From positions 22,309,501 through 22,373,500 of the forward strand of contig JAJNNQ010000009.1 of the NCBI GenBank assembly GCA_027886175.1: a stretch of 64,000 bases of DNA, written 5' to 3'. The notes beneath the pieces were generated by a model. That model worked only from the letters and a program-made list of their open reading frames with translations, searched no databases and was not told where the DNA came from. This DNA is from Phylloscopus collybita (taxonomy: Eukaryota > Chordata > Aves > Passeriformes > Phylloscopidae). The stretch's first letter is position 1. Every line of letters begins with the position of its first letter. This document shows, piece by piece, positions 13,651 to 55,000 of the stretch. The position numbers and the translations under genes are program-made.

Positions 13651-15008
13651 GTCAACGCTGATGAGGTAGCACTAAGGATGGTCAAAAGTGAAGTGAGCTT
13701 GCTTTCCAAAAAGCAGTTCCCTGTACCTGCCAGTGGGGAAATGTTGCCTCAGGAAGTGCTGGTTCAGGCTGTGGAGGATACCAACACTGGCCTGAGTGAG
13801 CGCACAAAGGTAAGGAGCTGGAAACACCCTGATGTGGAAAGAAAAGGGCACCATTTCTTTGGCATTGCATATTTCTGGTGTGGATCAATTTAGAGGGACA
13901 ATGGACTCCTAAACATTTAAAACTGAACTTTTCTTGTGGATTGACTTTTGTTTTTAAAGCTCGTGTCTGCTTCCAGTGTTGTGCACCATTGTGAATTCTG
14001 CTCCAACAGCTCTTTTCTTACAGCTCTCAGTCTGGATCCCATGTCTACTTACTACAGAACACTAAAACCAGGCTCTTCTTGCCCAACCCCTCCCTGAATG
14101 CAACTCTGAGCAAAACCAGAGCATTGCCTCACTTCTTTCAAGGAATGGATATAAAATACAAATTAAAGTGAAAACAAGAAAAGGCAATTTAAAGCCTCTA
14201 AAGCTATGTAATAATGCTGCGGAATAGGGACAGACAAAGGAAAATCTGTCTTCTGAAATGGCAATTTGTTTTTAGCAATCTTATTTTAATGAAAACTGTC
14301 ATGATCAACTCTAATCCTCTAGAAATCTAGATAAATATACAGTCTATCAGATATACAATGCAATTTTTATCTGTTAGAAGTGCCTGTTATTGTTCTGGGT
14401 CTTTGAAGGATTCTGCTGTTGATGAGTGCTGCTGTTTTACTTGGGAAGCTTAATTTCCTGACAAAGTTGGCTAAGAAAGTCCCTGGATTTTCTATATTGT
14501 GTGGTATTTTAAGGTAGCATTTATAATTATGTTCTTTTCTGTTAGCAAATGGGAAACCCCTTCTTTTTTGTTGTTGTTGTTGTAAGTGTGCGGACTTGCA
14601 CTTAAATTTTCTAGTCAGGAAAAGCAAATAGCACCTAGCTGTTCTGAGTCCAGGCCTGGGATTGTTATCAATAGGCTGAAGAGATAGTAGCTGCTGTTTC
14701 TTTTGACATTTTTGTAGTTTTTAAATGACCTTTCCTCTACAACTGGATGAAATGAACTGCATGTTCGCTTTGAGTGTGCTATGAAAGGTTTGGAAATAAT
14801 AGGCACTGAGAAGTCCCAAAAAGCAGGTCTTGAAATGGATTTCTTTCTGTTAACTGGGACATGGTAGGATGGAGGAGCTGAAACGTATGCAGTATGTGTT
14901 CAAACATGCTTTGGACTCCTAAATGACAGCAGGGTTAAGTATGTTTAACAAACAGTCTCTCCTAAATTAAGTGGTTGCTACTGTTGTACGGTGTGGTTCT
15001 CACTGCCA

Positions 15009-42545
<27,537 letters not shown>

Positions 42546-42806
42546 TTAGGGTAATCTCTGCTAATGGCAGCGGGGCGGGGAGGCGGGCGCTGGCGGGGCC
42601 GCCGCCGCCCCCGGCACCCCCCCGCGGGGGCAGGTGAGCTGCCGGGCGGGGGGCGAGCGGCCGCGGGGCGCCCCCGCCTCAGCCCGGCTCCGCTCGGCCC
42701 GAGGGGGCCGCGGGCTACGAGACCGCCCCGCCCCGCCGAGCGACGGCCGCCGCGAAAACTTTGTGTCCCCTCGGCCGGGCGCGGAGCCCCGCCGCCCGCC
42801 GGCCAT

Positions 42807-42840
42807 CCCTCCCTCCCTCTCTCCCTCCCTTCCTCTCCCC
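42807..42840 (-). promoter_or_regulatory. BEND4: G-quadruplex motif upstream of BEND4
   Basis: Six runs of three or more C on the + strand (42807-09, 42811-13, 42815-17, 42823-25, 42827-29, 42837-40) separated by 1-7 bases. These give six G runs on the minus strand, which is BEND4's coding strand. It meets the standard G3+N1-7 rule, about 430 bp upstream of the ATG. It is either promoter or 5' UTR. Confidence 0.7.
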
Positions 42841-42869
42841 GCACGGAGCCAGCCGCGGACCCGCCTCCC

Positions 42870-43075
42870 CGGTTATTGGGGGTGAAATAAATAACGCCAT
42901 AAATAAAAGTATTTGGGAGTCCAGGACCTGTCAGAGTTGATTAGGGCACAGAGGACATTTTCTTTCTCATTATGCAAAAGCATTTCATGGCGAAATAAAA
43001 GAGGTTTCGCCGTAACTCATGCATGTCAGATTTCTAGGAATCCGGGAGATTAATCACATTTAACATTATTTGCAA
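42870..43075. promoter_or_regulatory. Candidate homeobox-motif-rich element next to the BEND4 CpG island
   Basis: Sequence composition changes abruptly from GC-rich to AT-rich. The stretch holds two CCATAAA/AATAAATAA (CDX/HOX-like) motifs near 42886-42908, TTGATTAG near 42938, an octamer-like ATGCAAAA near 42973, TGCATGTCAG near 43020, and ATTAATCA (43049-43056), whose reverse complement TGATTAAT matches the PBX-HOX composite site. It carries no open frame. Regulatory function is inferred from motif density only. Confidence 0.35.
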
Positions 43076-46000
43076 CTCCCCCCGCCCGCTTCTTGCAAAC
43101 TGCTTAAATGCGGCGGACGCGTGGGGCGCAGGCTGGTCCCGCGTCCCCCGCTCACGTTCCCCCTGTCGCCTGCCCGGGCCCTTTCAGGGACAGTTAAGGA
43201 ATAATGAAGCGATGGTGAAAGACAGGAGGAGAATGAGATGCCATCGAGAGACGTTTCTGAGAAATGGTGGAGATCTCGGTGAGATGGGAGACAGCTGAAA
43301 CCGAATGATATGTTGAAGAAAAAATAAACGATAACAAACTGCTCGCTTGCTCTCTCCATTCTTTTCTGAATGCAATTTTATATTTTGCATTACCATTTCC
43401 CTTCTTCTGTCCCACTTCTTGCCTGCTTCCGTTGCTATAATTTATCAGGATTACAATAAACCCCCTGGCTTGTGGAAGTCAAATTGCAGAACACCTTAGT
43501 CGTATTTAAGTGGTGGCAGTGGGAAATCATTCCTCTGTCATCACATTGAGTTTTGGCCACTTACTGTGGTCATCACTCTCCCATTTCAGCTTTTTTTATT
43601 TAGTCAGAGTCAGGCTCGCTGGTAATGAAATGCAACCTTTCTCTGCTGATGGTAATTAACTCCTGCAATCTTCAGCCCATCTACTGCAGAAAAGTGGAGT
43701 TAAGTTCTACAAGCCAGGCATTCTTTTCATGCAGGGTGTACCAGGAGCTGGGCCGGTTTTGGTTTTGATTTTTTTGACAAGTAGAATAAATCGATTCCTT
43801 GTAGCAACCAAAAGAATCTAAGTAAAGGCTAGTGTAATAGAAATCACTCTTTTACCTAAGCAAAATCAATCATAAGTCTCTTTGTTTCCTGCCTGAGTCT
43901 GATCACTTGTGCTTAAAAAAAAATAAATAAAAAAATTGTACTATAATGCAAAATAAAGACTGGAAATATGTGGGAGAGAAACTGTTCCCACTCAGAAATT
44001 AAATATGTCCTCTACCTTGTCTCATCTGACTGGCCTCTGCCACAGCAATCAGAAGTCCGTACTAAAATTGTGTAAAGTCAGTATTAGGCTCTTAAAACTT
44101 GGAATCAAATAAACAACCCAATAATATTACTTTCTCAGGTGTCAGCTACATTCATAGAGCTCACTACTCTTTGGTGTAGATGCCTACCCTATAGCTCCTT
44201 GTGGAAGAAACAATCCTTGCCTAACATGAGCCTTATACAGACAGAGAAAACCAGGGGTGACAGGTCATGTCCTCCAATCTGCTCTCTATACTGGGGTCCA
44301 GGCAAATCATAGGGCAGATGCTGGCTCTCCAGGGACAGGAAGAGAGAAGCTGCTTTTGGGTTAGTGGAGCTCAAAGCCACTGAAATGATGTGGGGACCTC
44401 ATCTGCGAGGAAAATGGAATATGCACTGAATTTCTTTCTGCTGAGGTTTCTGACAGTGCCCATCACCACCAAAATATCAGTTCAGTTGCTTTTAGGAAAG
44501 CTTGGTTTTTCCTCTAGTTTGCTCTCAGTGATTCTTTTGGGTATGTATACCTAAAAAATCAGTTGATGTCTCCCCACCTTTTATGTTTTCCCCTGAGTTT
44601 CAGATAAGGGATTCTGGTGTTGTGGCCGACTGACTGTGCTTCGTGCCTAATCCGATGGGCTCCTGCAGTCCTGTGATATAAAAGTGTTTAACCCTGGTGG
44701 TCCCACCTTTTCCTTTGTGGAATGCCCTTTCTTAAGTAAACAGCATTTTGCTCCTGAGCTCTGTACAGGTGTGCAGGCACTCTTGCAGGAGTAGTACTTG
44801 CCTTTGGAGTGGAGGAGTGTAGCCTGAGACTGGCAAAGACGCAGGCTGGATGATGGTCTCCAAGTAGGGGAAGCTGCCACAGTATCTGCTGTGAGCAGTT
44901 TTGGGCTGCCCTTTCCCATGGCTGCTCCCTGTGGCACAGCCTACTGCTCCCCTGTGGTCTCAGCATGTAGTCATGAAATTATCATTAACCAAACATTTAA
45001 CTCTGAATTACAGACACAGTTTGGTTGCACACTGGATGAAAACAGTTAACATATAGCATTTACCTTGATCAACTGAAAAAAAAAAAGCTTTAGCTGATAC
45101 CAGCTCACTTTCAGAAAGTCAAACACCTTCATTTCCCTTTGAGTGTACCATGACTTGGGATTTGACCCTGAAGAGAAGGTTGTGTCTTTCCCTACCTGTT
45201 TACTGATTCAAGTTTTCACTGTTTCACTGACGCTGAGGGCTGGAGATCTGTAACAGGATTATTGCAGAGCACTCTAAGCGGAAAAATGATGGGAAGTAAG
45301 TGACCCTCGGAAAAAAAACCTAATCAAAACAAAGACAATGGGCACAATGAAAAATAAGAAACACAACATTGCTGCAGTATATACTCCTCTGCTCCTAGAA
45401 ATCATCACAAAGAGAATATTTGTCAGTATATAGAAAAATACCCAATCTAGACACAGGCTATCAATCACTGAACATGTCTGTGTTGAAGGTACTGTGAGGT
45501 ACTCAAAGAATAAAAGTGTGATTCATCTCTATCTTCTGAGCAGGGGCTAAATCTTGCTCCACTTATTCATGGGAGCAGTGCTCCTGTGATAACTAAAGCA
45601 TGCAGGATTTGGCCATGAACTGCCAATATTGCTCTGCACATTTGGAGTGCATGATGAGAGCTGAGATTGGCAACTCTCCTCTGTAATCTAAACCACTCTG
45701 CAAGCAGGCTAGCCATAATTTGCTGCCCTAAACATTTAACCCCGGCTAGTTAATTTAAGCTTAGCTCAGTTGCTCATGTTTATGGATAAAGAAACAAAAG
45801 GGAAAGCATCAAAAGGGAAAGATGACTGTGGAATTCAATATTTCAGCAGCTGTTGATAGGTAAATCTTATTGAAGTGTGGCATTCAAAACCAAAGGCCCG
45901 CATTTATGATAATGAGCCTAACAAGGAAATGAGATTGACACAGCAATTCTCTGTTTTTGTTGTCCCCTGAGGTTAGAGATTATGCAGTGCACGGTGCTGT

Positions 46001-49000
46001 TTTTAGCCTCTTTGGTGATTCCAACTGTGAGAGACAACGCTGTGCATATTTGTCAAGGTTGCACCATAATCAGGTGACTCAGGAGCTTTTTGAGGGAGAA
46101 TGTGAACTGCTGGTCTCACTTAAACCTTAATCCACATCCTATGTCAGAGATTCATCAGCCAAGCAGCGCAGCTTTCAGCCCCTTCTTTTCCCTTATGCTT
46201 ACTCAGTGCTCTGTGAACATGCTTTGAAATAATTGAAATGTATCTATCATGGTTACATTGTATTTTGAGAATTACTGGAATGTTTCTCAGTGACATTAAT
46301 TGGGTTTAAAATATTTTTGTCTTTCTAATTAGTGAAAGATTGATGAGCAGTGGAAAGGGCATTTATACACAGGCAGACACATATTTCCATGCTACATTTG
46401 TGTCTTAATAAAATGGTTGCTAACTGGTTTCTTATGCCTAGTAAACCCTGGAAAGATAAAAATATCCTGTAACTTTAGGAAGAGGAAATATTCTGTTTTA
46501 AATGGGATCACATGGTGTAAAAGAAACCCCAAGTCTCCCCGAGGGCTGGAAAATGGATAAATGAATTATTTAAATATAGTTAAAGGATACACAGGAAAAA
46601 GTAATGGCTCTGATACCCAATGTAGGGAAAATTATTAATATTTTAAGGAATCAATTGTGGACACATGAAAAAGCTTGTTTTAATTAAAGATAGCTTACAT
46701 AAAGTAGTTTCAAGCAGGGGGTAACAGTATAGGATACTTGTTACCAAGCATTTTTTAGAAATATATCATGGATAAAATGAATGACATAACACACTCCAAA
46801 CTTCCATCTGCCCTAAAAAAATCTTCACTATCTGTGTTGAGGTGCTTTAGAATAGCTTCACCTCTCTGGAGCATTAGCTCCTGCCCTAGCCCTTGCCCGA
46901 GCTTGGTGCTTTCTCTTGGTCTTGGCCATCACCACACAATGTAGAGTTGCTCTGTATTGCCTAGCTGCTCTTTGCAACACTTAGTCCTCATTTTGCACAC
47001 TTGGCATTTTGAGACCAGCATCTTGAGGGGTCTGCTGGTGTGCACCTGAAGGCAGAGCTCGTGTTCCACAGGCTGGGACCCAGCTTCTTGACTGAACCTG
47101 AGCACCTCTCGCTGCTCCTGCTGGTTCCTGCCCTTCATGTACTTTCCAATCTCTGTGGGATGTGTCCAGGCTTGCAAAAAGGTGGTCCTTGCATGTCAGC
47201 AGTCACACAGAGCTGGAACTCAGAGTAGAAAATGCTGATTTCCCCAAGCAGAGAATTCACTGATATTTTGCACTTGGGCCCAGCACTCACATACCTTGGC
47301 GGCTGTTCAAAAATACAGTCAAATTTTGTCAAGCAAGCTGTGCACATCAGTTACAGTGAAAACACAGATGGGATGGACAGAAGAAAACAGCTGGAAGCAG
47401 AATCTTCCTTAAACTGATCTAGATGGGTAACCTGACTGTGGTTTAAGCACAAAGGATACACATGATCAGCCTTGTGGTGTCTACTGAGCAGAGAGTCAAC
47501 TCAGCTTAATCTGACAAAAAACATGGGCCTGAAAGATGTCAGAAGATACCAACAGTGATGGAGGCATGGGATTGACAAATGATTCTTTGCTGAAGTTAGG
47601 CTTCAGCCCATATTAGATGTCTTTCCCAGCTTTAAAGAGAGCCTAGGAACAGAAGGGTGAAAAATTTTCCCTGCATTTCCCTTCATCATAGCCCATTCTC
47701 AGGTAGCCCCTAAACCTCACATGAAAAAATGACAACAGCTGCTCTGCATCCTTAAATGCAGAGTTCAACCACTTCATGGAACTGAAGGGAAGGACTTCTA
47801 CATTAGGAATCATGTAGAAGCAGCACGTATAGCACTAGTAATCCTGTGGGAGATCCTAAAAAGCTGGGGGCAAAATAATTTCTTAGAGGTCCAGAAGAGA
47901 AGAAAGTGATGGACAAAACCTGGAGTTTCCTGAGACATCAATGGTGCACTGACTGGCGCACTGCAAAATGGTTCAGGTGTGAGAGGTTCCAAAAACTTTG
48001 AAACATAAACTGAATTTAATTCCACATTAATACAAATGGAGGAAAAAAGGCAACAGTACATACAGGAAAAGATTTTTGGAAGTAGGGCCAGGAGACTGCT
48101 GCAGTTTCATGTGAGGAGAAATTCCATCACCTTGCAAGTCTTTATGCTCAGGAATGTATCCACCACAAGCTACATTTGCTTTGGAAAAAAAAAAAATAGA
48201 CGAAGCCATGTTTGCTCAAGGGTAAATGCACAGATGCTGTATTTGCAGGGGTTGGAGTTCACCTGATGCAACACCCACCTCTGGCTCTCCTGATGCAGGA
48301 GTTGCTACCAAAAGACGTCCAGAGGTGAACTCAGAACAGCACTTCTAATAAGTAATGTTCTATAGAAATGTATGCTTTTACTTGTTTAAATGTAAAGGAT
48401 CTGGGGGGAAAAAATTATGAGATGTGTGTGGTTGTCTCAGATACTCATATGAGAATACTCTGAGCATCCACCAGCTTTACCTTTGTGATTACTCTGTCAT
48501 GAGAATCTCTCTATATCCTGAGCATCCTTGTTTTTATATTCTTGTTTCTTTGCTATATGACAGTGAGTTTCTGACCTACTACAGAAGAACTTGTCCATTG
48601 ATACCAACAGAGATTTGAGAGTTAACTTTAACTAAAGCTCTGTCTCTGAATCCTAATTTAAAATTGAGGAAGTCTTAAATTGGCCACTTTCCTTGAAAGT
48701 ATTTACTAGATTTGATGCTGGTTCTGCCATTCTTAGGTAGACTAGACGAGATCAGAATTTAGATAATTTAAATTCTTTTAATCTGGACTAACATTTAAAA
48801 ATTTATGAAAAACTCCCAGCTGGTAGAAGAGTGTCTCTTCAAGGAAGCATTTCTTGCTGTCCCTCTACAAACAACCATTTCACTTATGTAGAATTTAGCT
48901 TGTTAAGAAAAAAAAGCTGGTGGGTTCTTGTTCCTTTTTTTGTCTCTGTACTTCTTCAACTACATTTATTTTTTAATACTATGGTTACTGTCACTTTGTT
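43076..49000. other. BEND4 upstream intergenic DNA, first part; no gene seen
   Basis: Single-copy-looking, AT-rich DNA. No open frame exceeds 100 codons and none resembles a known protein. The parts at 43500-43720 and 45740-46110 look compositionally like conserved non-coding sequence (clustered TAAT, TTTATG and TGACA motifs), which is only an impression. An A/T run at about 43915-43940 is simple sequence. No CR1 or other element is recognised. Confidence 0.5.
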
Positions 49001-52000
49001 TTGCTGGGAAAAATCCTCTTTGGTCAGCTATATTAATGAAGGAGTAGACTGTGATTTCCAAAGAAATTTTTGTTTTCTAAGCATATATATGTATGAAAGC
49101 AAAATACTGTGGCTCCTGGAAAACCCAAGTATCAAAAAAGACATCTGTCCAGGTTTGAAAGAAAATCCATTGTCCCAGTACATCTAACCAAAGCATGGGC
49201 AGACGTAGCCTTTCTTTCTCTACAATTGCAGACTTGCAGACAGACACACTTGCCTCCAGAAAACTGGAAAACTAAATATTAAAACCTGACACACATTTAA
49301 GATTTCACATGTTCACTTACATAGATTAAAAATGCAAATGAAGCTGGCTTCAATGAGATGCTGACCTGAGATCAAGCTTTCTGAAGACAGGCTCTTTCCA
49401 CTTTCTTCAGAAGAAAGAAAGAAAAAAAAAGAGTTGAGCGTTTTTATTCACCTGGATAAAACAAAACAAAAAAAAGTGAAAGAACTATTTATAAATATGT
49501 AGGAATAAATATTTAATTATATATGTGCTGAATGGTTTAGCTGTTGTTCAGCAAATACATAATTTGTTAATTTTGCCTGCTTCCACTGAATAATTTATTC
49601 ATCAGATCAGCTCTTTTAATATTCACTAGATGATCGGCTGATCAAATCCTGTTAGCTGAATATGTGATTTGATTTTTTTTTGCCCTTTTCAAAAATCACT
49701 TAGTCTATTGGAAGAACATTGCTGTGATTTATTAGTGGTGTATTCCATCCAGTCCATGGTGACATTCTTCAAGAATAACCTCCAAAGACAGTAGCTATCT
49801 TGCTCTTGTCAAATGATATTAAACTTTTGTAATCCTGACACGTATTAGGTGTCTTTGACCAGGGAAATAAAACCCTATGTCCAACAGTACACTTTTGTGT
49901 CACAAACTCATGACAATACATGTATGATGTGTTTTATTTTTCATTTGATGATTGAATATTGAATTATTTAGATGAGCTACATCAATCATTCCTATATTCT
50001 GGTTTACCCTGCAGTTTTTTCAGTACTCTGTCTTTGCAAAGGATTTCTTCTAACCTCTAAAATTGCCATATAGCTTCAGAGATACCCTGACATTACAGTG
50101 TGGAACAAGATGGAGAAAGGACTGTGTCTAATCCTTTACAAGTCAGCCTTGAAGTCAGTCATCTTATAGCCCTTTGTAGCTAGAAAAGGACTTCTTACAC
50201 TTACCGCTTGAAAGCGGAAATTCTTAGCTTTCGATTGTACTGTCTTCATATCCAAGGAGGTCTGCAGAGATCAGGAAGTAAAGCCATGGTGTCATTCCGT
50301 TTGGAAAATTATTTTATGGTTTTATAGTATTCTCTGACATTTTCATAATTTTTAAAGCTTCTGAGGACATACTTTTTCTTTCAAGTTGCTGAAGCCTAAA
50401 TATTCAAATAGGGCTAGCTTTGCAAAAAGGAGGTTGCAAAAAGTATCATCAATCCGTTTTAAGAAAAGATTTCTCAAGCTAATTCTCTGTAACACTCCTG
50501 TGTAAGACTTACAGAAATACCAAATAAACAACAGGGCAGTGACACTCAAAAGCATTGAGACCACCACTCTGAAATGATCTGTGTAATTTTGAGCTGGTGC
50601 CAGTCAAGACTAGTGCTCAGATGTGTGTGCCACAATCTGTGTGCTACAGCCTAATGTATTCCAGATTTCAAGTTGCATGCATATGTAATAGCCTATATAA
50701 TATTCCATACAAAAATTGCATTAAGAAAATGTTAAAGTTGCCTAGTTCGGCATTTAAAAGTCAGGAAATAAAATTAAGGTTGTACATGCAACATTAACTC
50801 TGTTCCCTAGAGCATTTGCCTATGATACAGTCTAATTACATGATCAAATATTATTTCTCAGATTATACAGTATAATATCTACATTTTTTTTCATTTTGCA
50901 AAGTGTCAGGTGCGGAGGGAGGAGTGTCAGTGTAGGGAGGCTTCAGCTTCACCTTCATCTAAAAAGACTTCAAGTAAACACGGACTTGTCAGTGTCAGAG
51001 AAGGGATACCTGGAAAGGGTTATAAAAAGGGGTTATAAAAGAATGAGTGAGGTAGGAAAGGTGAATGAAGAATGATGATTCAGTACTCCTTCAATTGTAA
51101 AATCTGGGGAACATTCATTCAACTAGTAAGTTTAAAACACACTTATTTTATATACCACACTCATGGACTCAGCACCATAGACTCTGAGAAGATCCAAACT
51201 ATAATGCATCCAAAAGACATCAGAGAAATGTATAGAAAACCATAGAGCTGTTGCTGACTGCTACATGTGAGCCAGAGGTACACTGCCCATGCCAAGAAGT
51301 CATTAATTGCTGGTGACCAGGGCTTGGGAGGATCTACCTGTGAAGGGCTTATCTAATTTTTCTTTGTTCTTTCTCCAAACAACCCCTGCTAACCACGCTT
51401 TCAAAGCAGTTACCAGTGTTTCCATACAAACTAATGATAACCATGATGATAGTAATACCCAACATTTGGGATCCCTGCCACAAGGAAAGGAGAGGTGAAT
51501 GTGACTCCGTGGTCTTTTTACTAGCTGCAAACCTCATCCTCAGAACTGCTCTTTACTGGAGATGCTTCTGTGCACACCAATTACAGAGCCTAAAATTTTT
51601 GCAGGACTATCCCTGTGAGACTCCATTCCTGTTCACTGCTCCACACTCAGGCCGGATCTTACCTTAGAACTGTAGAACTGGGTGTTTTAAGCACTGAGCA
51701 GAGGACAGCTGAATCCTCCACAATGTTTTTCAGCCGTTTGAGGCATATATATCTGCACCTTAGAGCCTTCTCTCCCTGACTCTAGTGACAGGTACTGATT
51801 GTGAGATTGATAAAACCCAATTGCTGGCTGGGATGGAGTGCCCTTGGGCCAGCCAGTGATAGTGAGCAACCCTGGGAGCTCTGGAGCAGAGATGCCCAAA
51901 GGGACACGGGTGTTGACACACTCTCCAGGTACAGGCTGTGTTCCCACACAAAGCACAAAACTGAAATGGGGCTGTTTTCCTACGGCATGGGAGTGTGTGT

Positions 52001-55000
52001 CAGACAGAAATCAGGTGGAGATGACAGCCATGTGATCAACCATATTCAGTCTATTCCATTTACCTTGCATATATTATCTGCCACCTTCACCTGCACTGTG
52101 ACTGCTAATTCATTTTTACCAAGAGCCTTTTCTTATGCTAATGAGATTCTTTAAACAATTGGTGCTAAAACCTCACTGGGTTGCAAAAGAAATGGTCCTT
52201 TCTTTTCCCAAAGTGCAGAACAGTCCTTCCTTTACTCCCTGACAGGTCTGAAATGACAGTGTTGCTCCACTGAAGGTTTAAGGTCTGTTATTTCACTCTT
52301 CATTGGGTCTAGAAGTCAGTATTTTACATAATTGAAGATCATGAAATATTAGTTGTGGGAATTAGATTTTGAGGAAATCTTGACAGATAGCAAGGTATTA
52401 TGTATAATTAACACCAAATAATCTAGAATTAGAAGATTTAGCGTATACAAATGTTATTTTTAGGAACCTAATGAGACTTCACAAAACATGTGAGTGATGA
52501 TTTTTACACCCTCTGAAGTCCAAGGTTTTCCACGCCTTTGCAGATAAAACAACACAAAAACATTGCCAATTTTCACTTTAACAGACCTGAATTCTTCATT
52601 TTGTATTTTGTAAAATGTCTGTAACTTTCTGTAATTCAGAACTACATGAAACACCTCAAGATTATATCTGGGTGAGGTAAAATAAATAAAGCTGTTCAGT
52701 TTTTATTGAGGGAGGAACTTTCTATATGTGGAGAAAACCAAGCTTGATGTTTACATCTGCCATGCAACAGTGACTCATGCAATAAAATTTTTGAACAGAG
52801 AGAGGAAAAGTAAGTGTGAGAGGAATTACAATCTCATTGTAAGGACATGAACTAAAGTGCTGACCATATACAGCTGTCCCATTACTTAGCTGTATTCTGA
52901 AAAAAAGGTCATTACTAATTTGGGGAGGGTTTTTTTTTGCCATTTATGTATGGGGGTATAAAATACAGGCATTATATAAACACTCTTCACTGAAACAAAT
53001 CACTGCACAACACCCTCAGCACTGGGGAAGGGATCTCTTTAATGCAGAGATTGTAAACAACCCATGTCTCTCTGTTTAATTTACTACAATATTTCTCTTT
53101 TTTTCCTCCAAACTGGGAACTGACCATTCCACTAATGGATAGAGGAGAAGCCACCAATCTTTTCATCTCAGTGAAAGACCCAGCAACCAGCAGCTACTGT
53201 CTCTGGAGAGCATGGCAGCCTTGCTCTGCTCACAATCCATCCATGGGAACCTATATGAGTTCTCTGTGGACTCTTCTCATCTTGTAAAGAGAATTTCTTT
53301 CCAAAATAATCCTAGAGGAATTAAAAACTCATCTCTGCTGGCTGATGTCCCATCCAGGGCCAGATTTGTGGAGGACAGCTGTCCTGAAGGTCTGACATGG
53401 CTGGAAGCAGCTCTGTTTTCCAAGATGTGTCTCCAGTGCCTGTCCCCTACCCTGTTCCATTACACTTGTGCCTTGCCATGTGCAGAATTTTGCACCTGCC
53501 TTGCAGATGACAAGATCACAGGAATATAGCACAAAGACATTTGGGCTAGAATAGTTGCTGTGATGGCAAATCCACGGGTGGAGAAAGTTTAAAGGCATCT
53601 GCAGAGGGAATCTTTCACATTTCTGTGACTTCTCAGCACTCTGAAGAGTCTACACACCTGAGCCAGCAGTAGTTTCTTTTCAGTTTTTGGTGTAAGATGG
53701 GCTACAGGCAATATGATCAAACATTGGCCATGCTTGGGCACAGATAGATGAGCACTAGGGATGTGTTTTGAACCTTCTTATTGAAGTGTCAGGGTTTCTT
53801 TGCATGGTAAATCCACTTTCAGGTCAGCAAGTCTTCAGGTTAGTCTGCCCAAAAAAATCCTGAAAAAGAAGATGTTCAAATGCCTGAGACCTCACAGTCT
53901 CCCACCTGCAGGGAAAATGCAACCAGAGACTGCTTCTTTTGAATATGTGGGGGAAAAAGCAGAGATGTTTAAAGAGGCACGAACTTACAGATTCATTTTT
54001 CAGACTCATAGAAGCCATTAAATACTTGCAAAGCAGTTTTTCTCTGTAACATTATACTAAATTAGCTGAAAGACATGGTTGCAAGAATGGTAACAGCAGG
54101 ATCCTGTATGAACTTTGAGTTTAGAGACTGTTCTTTCTACTCTTCCATAAAGGCAAAAGCTCTTAATATATAATTTCTGAGACACTGTAATCAAAGTTGA
54201 CATAATTCTTTGCCCTTAAAACTGACTTAGGTTAGATGATGCACAGACATAGATGAGATAACTCTGAAGGTCAACATTCTTCAGGGCTGACAAAATTCTT
54301 GTAAACTAAGACTTTTAAAATCAACAGAATTAACATGTTTATAAAAAGTTAGCAGAGATTATCTGACCTAAATTTGGATTTAAATTGGTCAAATGCTGGT
54401 AAAGGGCAAGATAATATAAAAATGTGCTATGGAGAGAACATTAATAAGACATTCACAGGAAGAACCAGGTGAAATTGTATCCAAACTTTAAAGGGAACAT
54501 TAGGGTTGTGGGATAGTTGTCAAAACTGATACTCAGTAAAGCACTGTGACTTCATGTGAGAAGACAGACATCTCAGACCCTAGGTACTAAAGGTTCCCAT
54601 CAGAACATGCACTGATGTCCAGCTCCATGCTGCAATGCAAATGGAATGGCTCTGATGCTTAGTCTTTCAGTGTTGCATTTCTAAATTTGCTGTGTTTAGC
54701 AGACTCCCGCTATTCCTAACAACAGACCTCAACTCTATTACAGCAAAGAAATGGCAGAGGACATATGATTTCAATCACACGTGTGATCTTGTGTAGTCAA
54801 TAAATGTTGTGGGCTCATATGGTGCTCAGCTCCTCCAAAAAGTAAGGTTTAGAGGTGTGCCCTACACCACATAATAAAGCTGGCAGAGCAGAATATGATT
54901 TAGGATCAACCACCTGCCATACAACACTTAGGTCTCCATCCTATGCTGCTTCTTGATCATGCTAAGTTAGTCACAGCTCCAGCAGCAGAAATAGGAGGAG

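Larger units (their letters stand above)
11485..15008 (-). other. BEND4: Putative BEND4 3' UTR
   Basis: This sequence follows the BEND4 stop codon (15009-15011, minus strand). The first canonical AATAAA on the minus strand is about 3.5 kb downstream, at 11504-11509, followed by a U/GU-rich stretch. I therefore end the UTR near 11485. An ATTAAA variant on the minus strand near 14284 could give a shorter form. The 11.5-13.1 kb part is AT-rich with many ATTTA-like motifs, as is usual for long regulatory UTRs. A GC-rich block at about 13270-13650 interrupts it. That the whole stretch is one exon is inference; transcript data would settle it. Confidence 0.6.

Noticed and set aside
13302..13709. 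135-codon minus-strand frame as a separate gene
   Set aside because: It sits in the GC-rich block of the inferred BEND4 3' UTR, has low-complexity Leu/Pro/Ser composition and no recognised domain.
53212..53529. 105-codon + strand frame starting MAALLCSQSIHG
   Set aside because: Isolated, with no supporting splice context or similarity that I recognise. The length is expected by chance in 64 kb.
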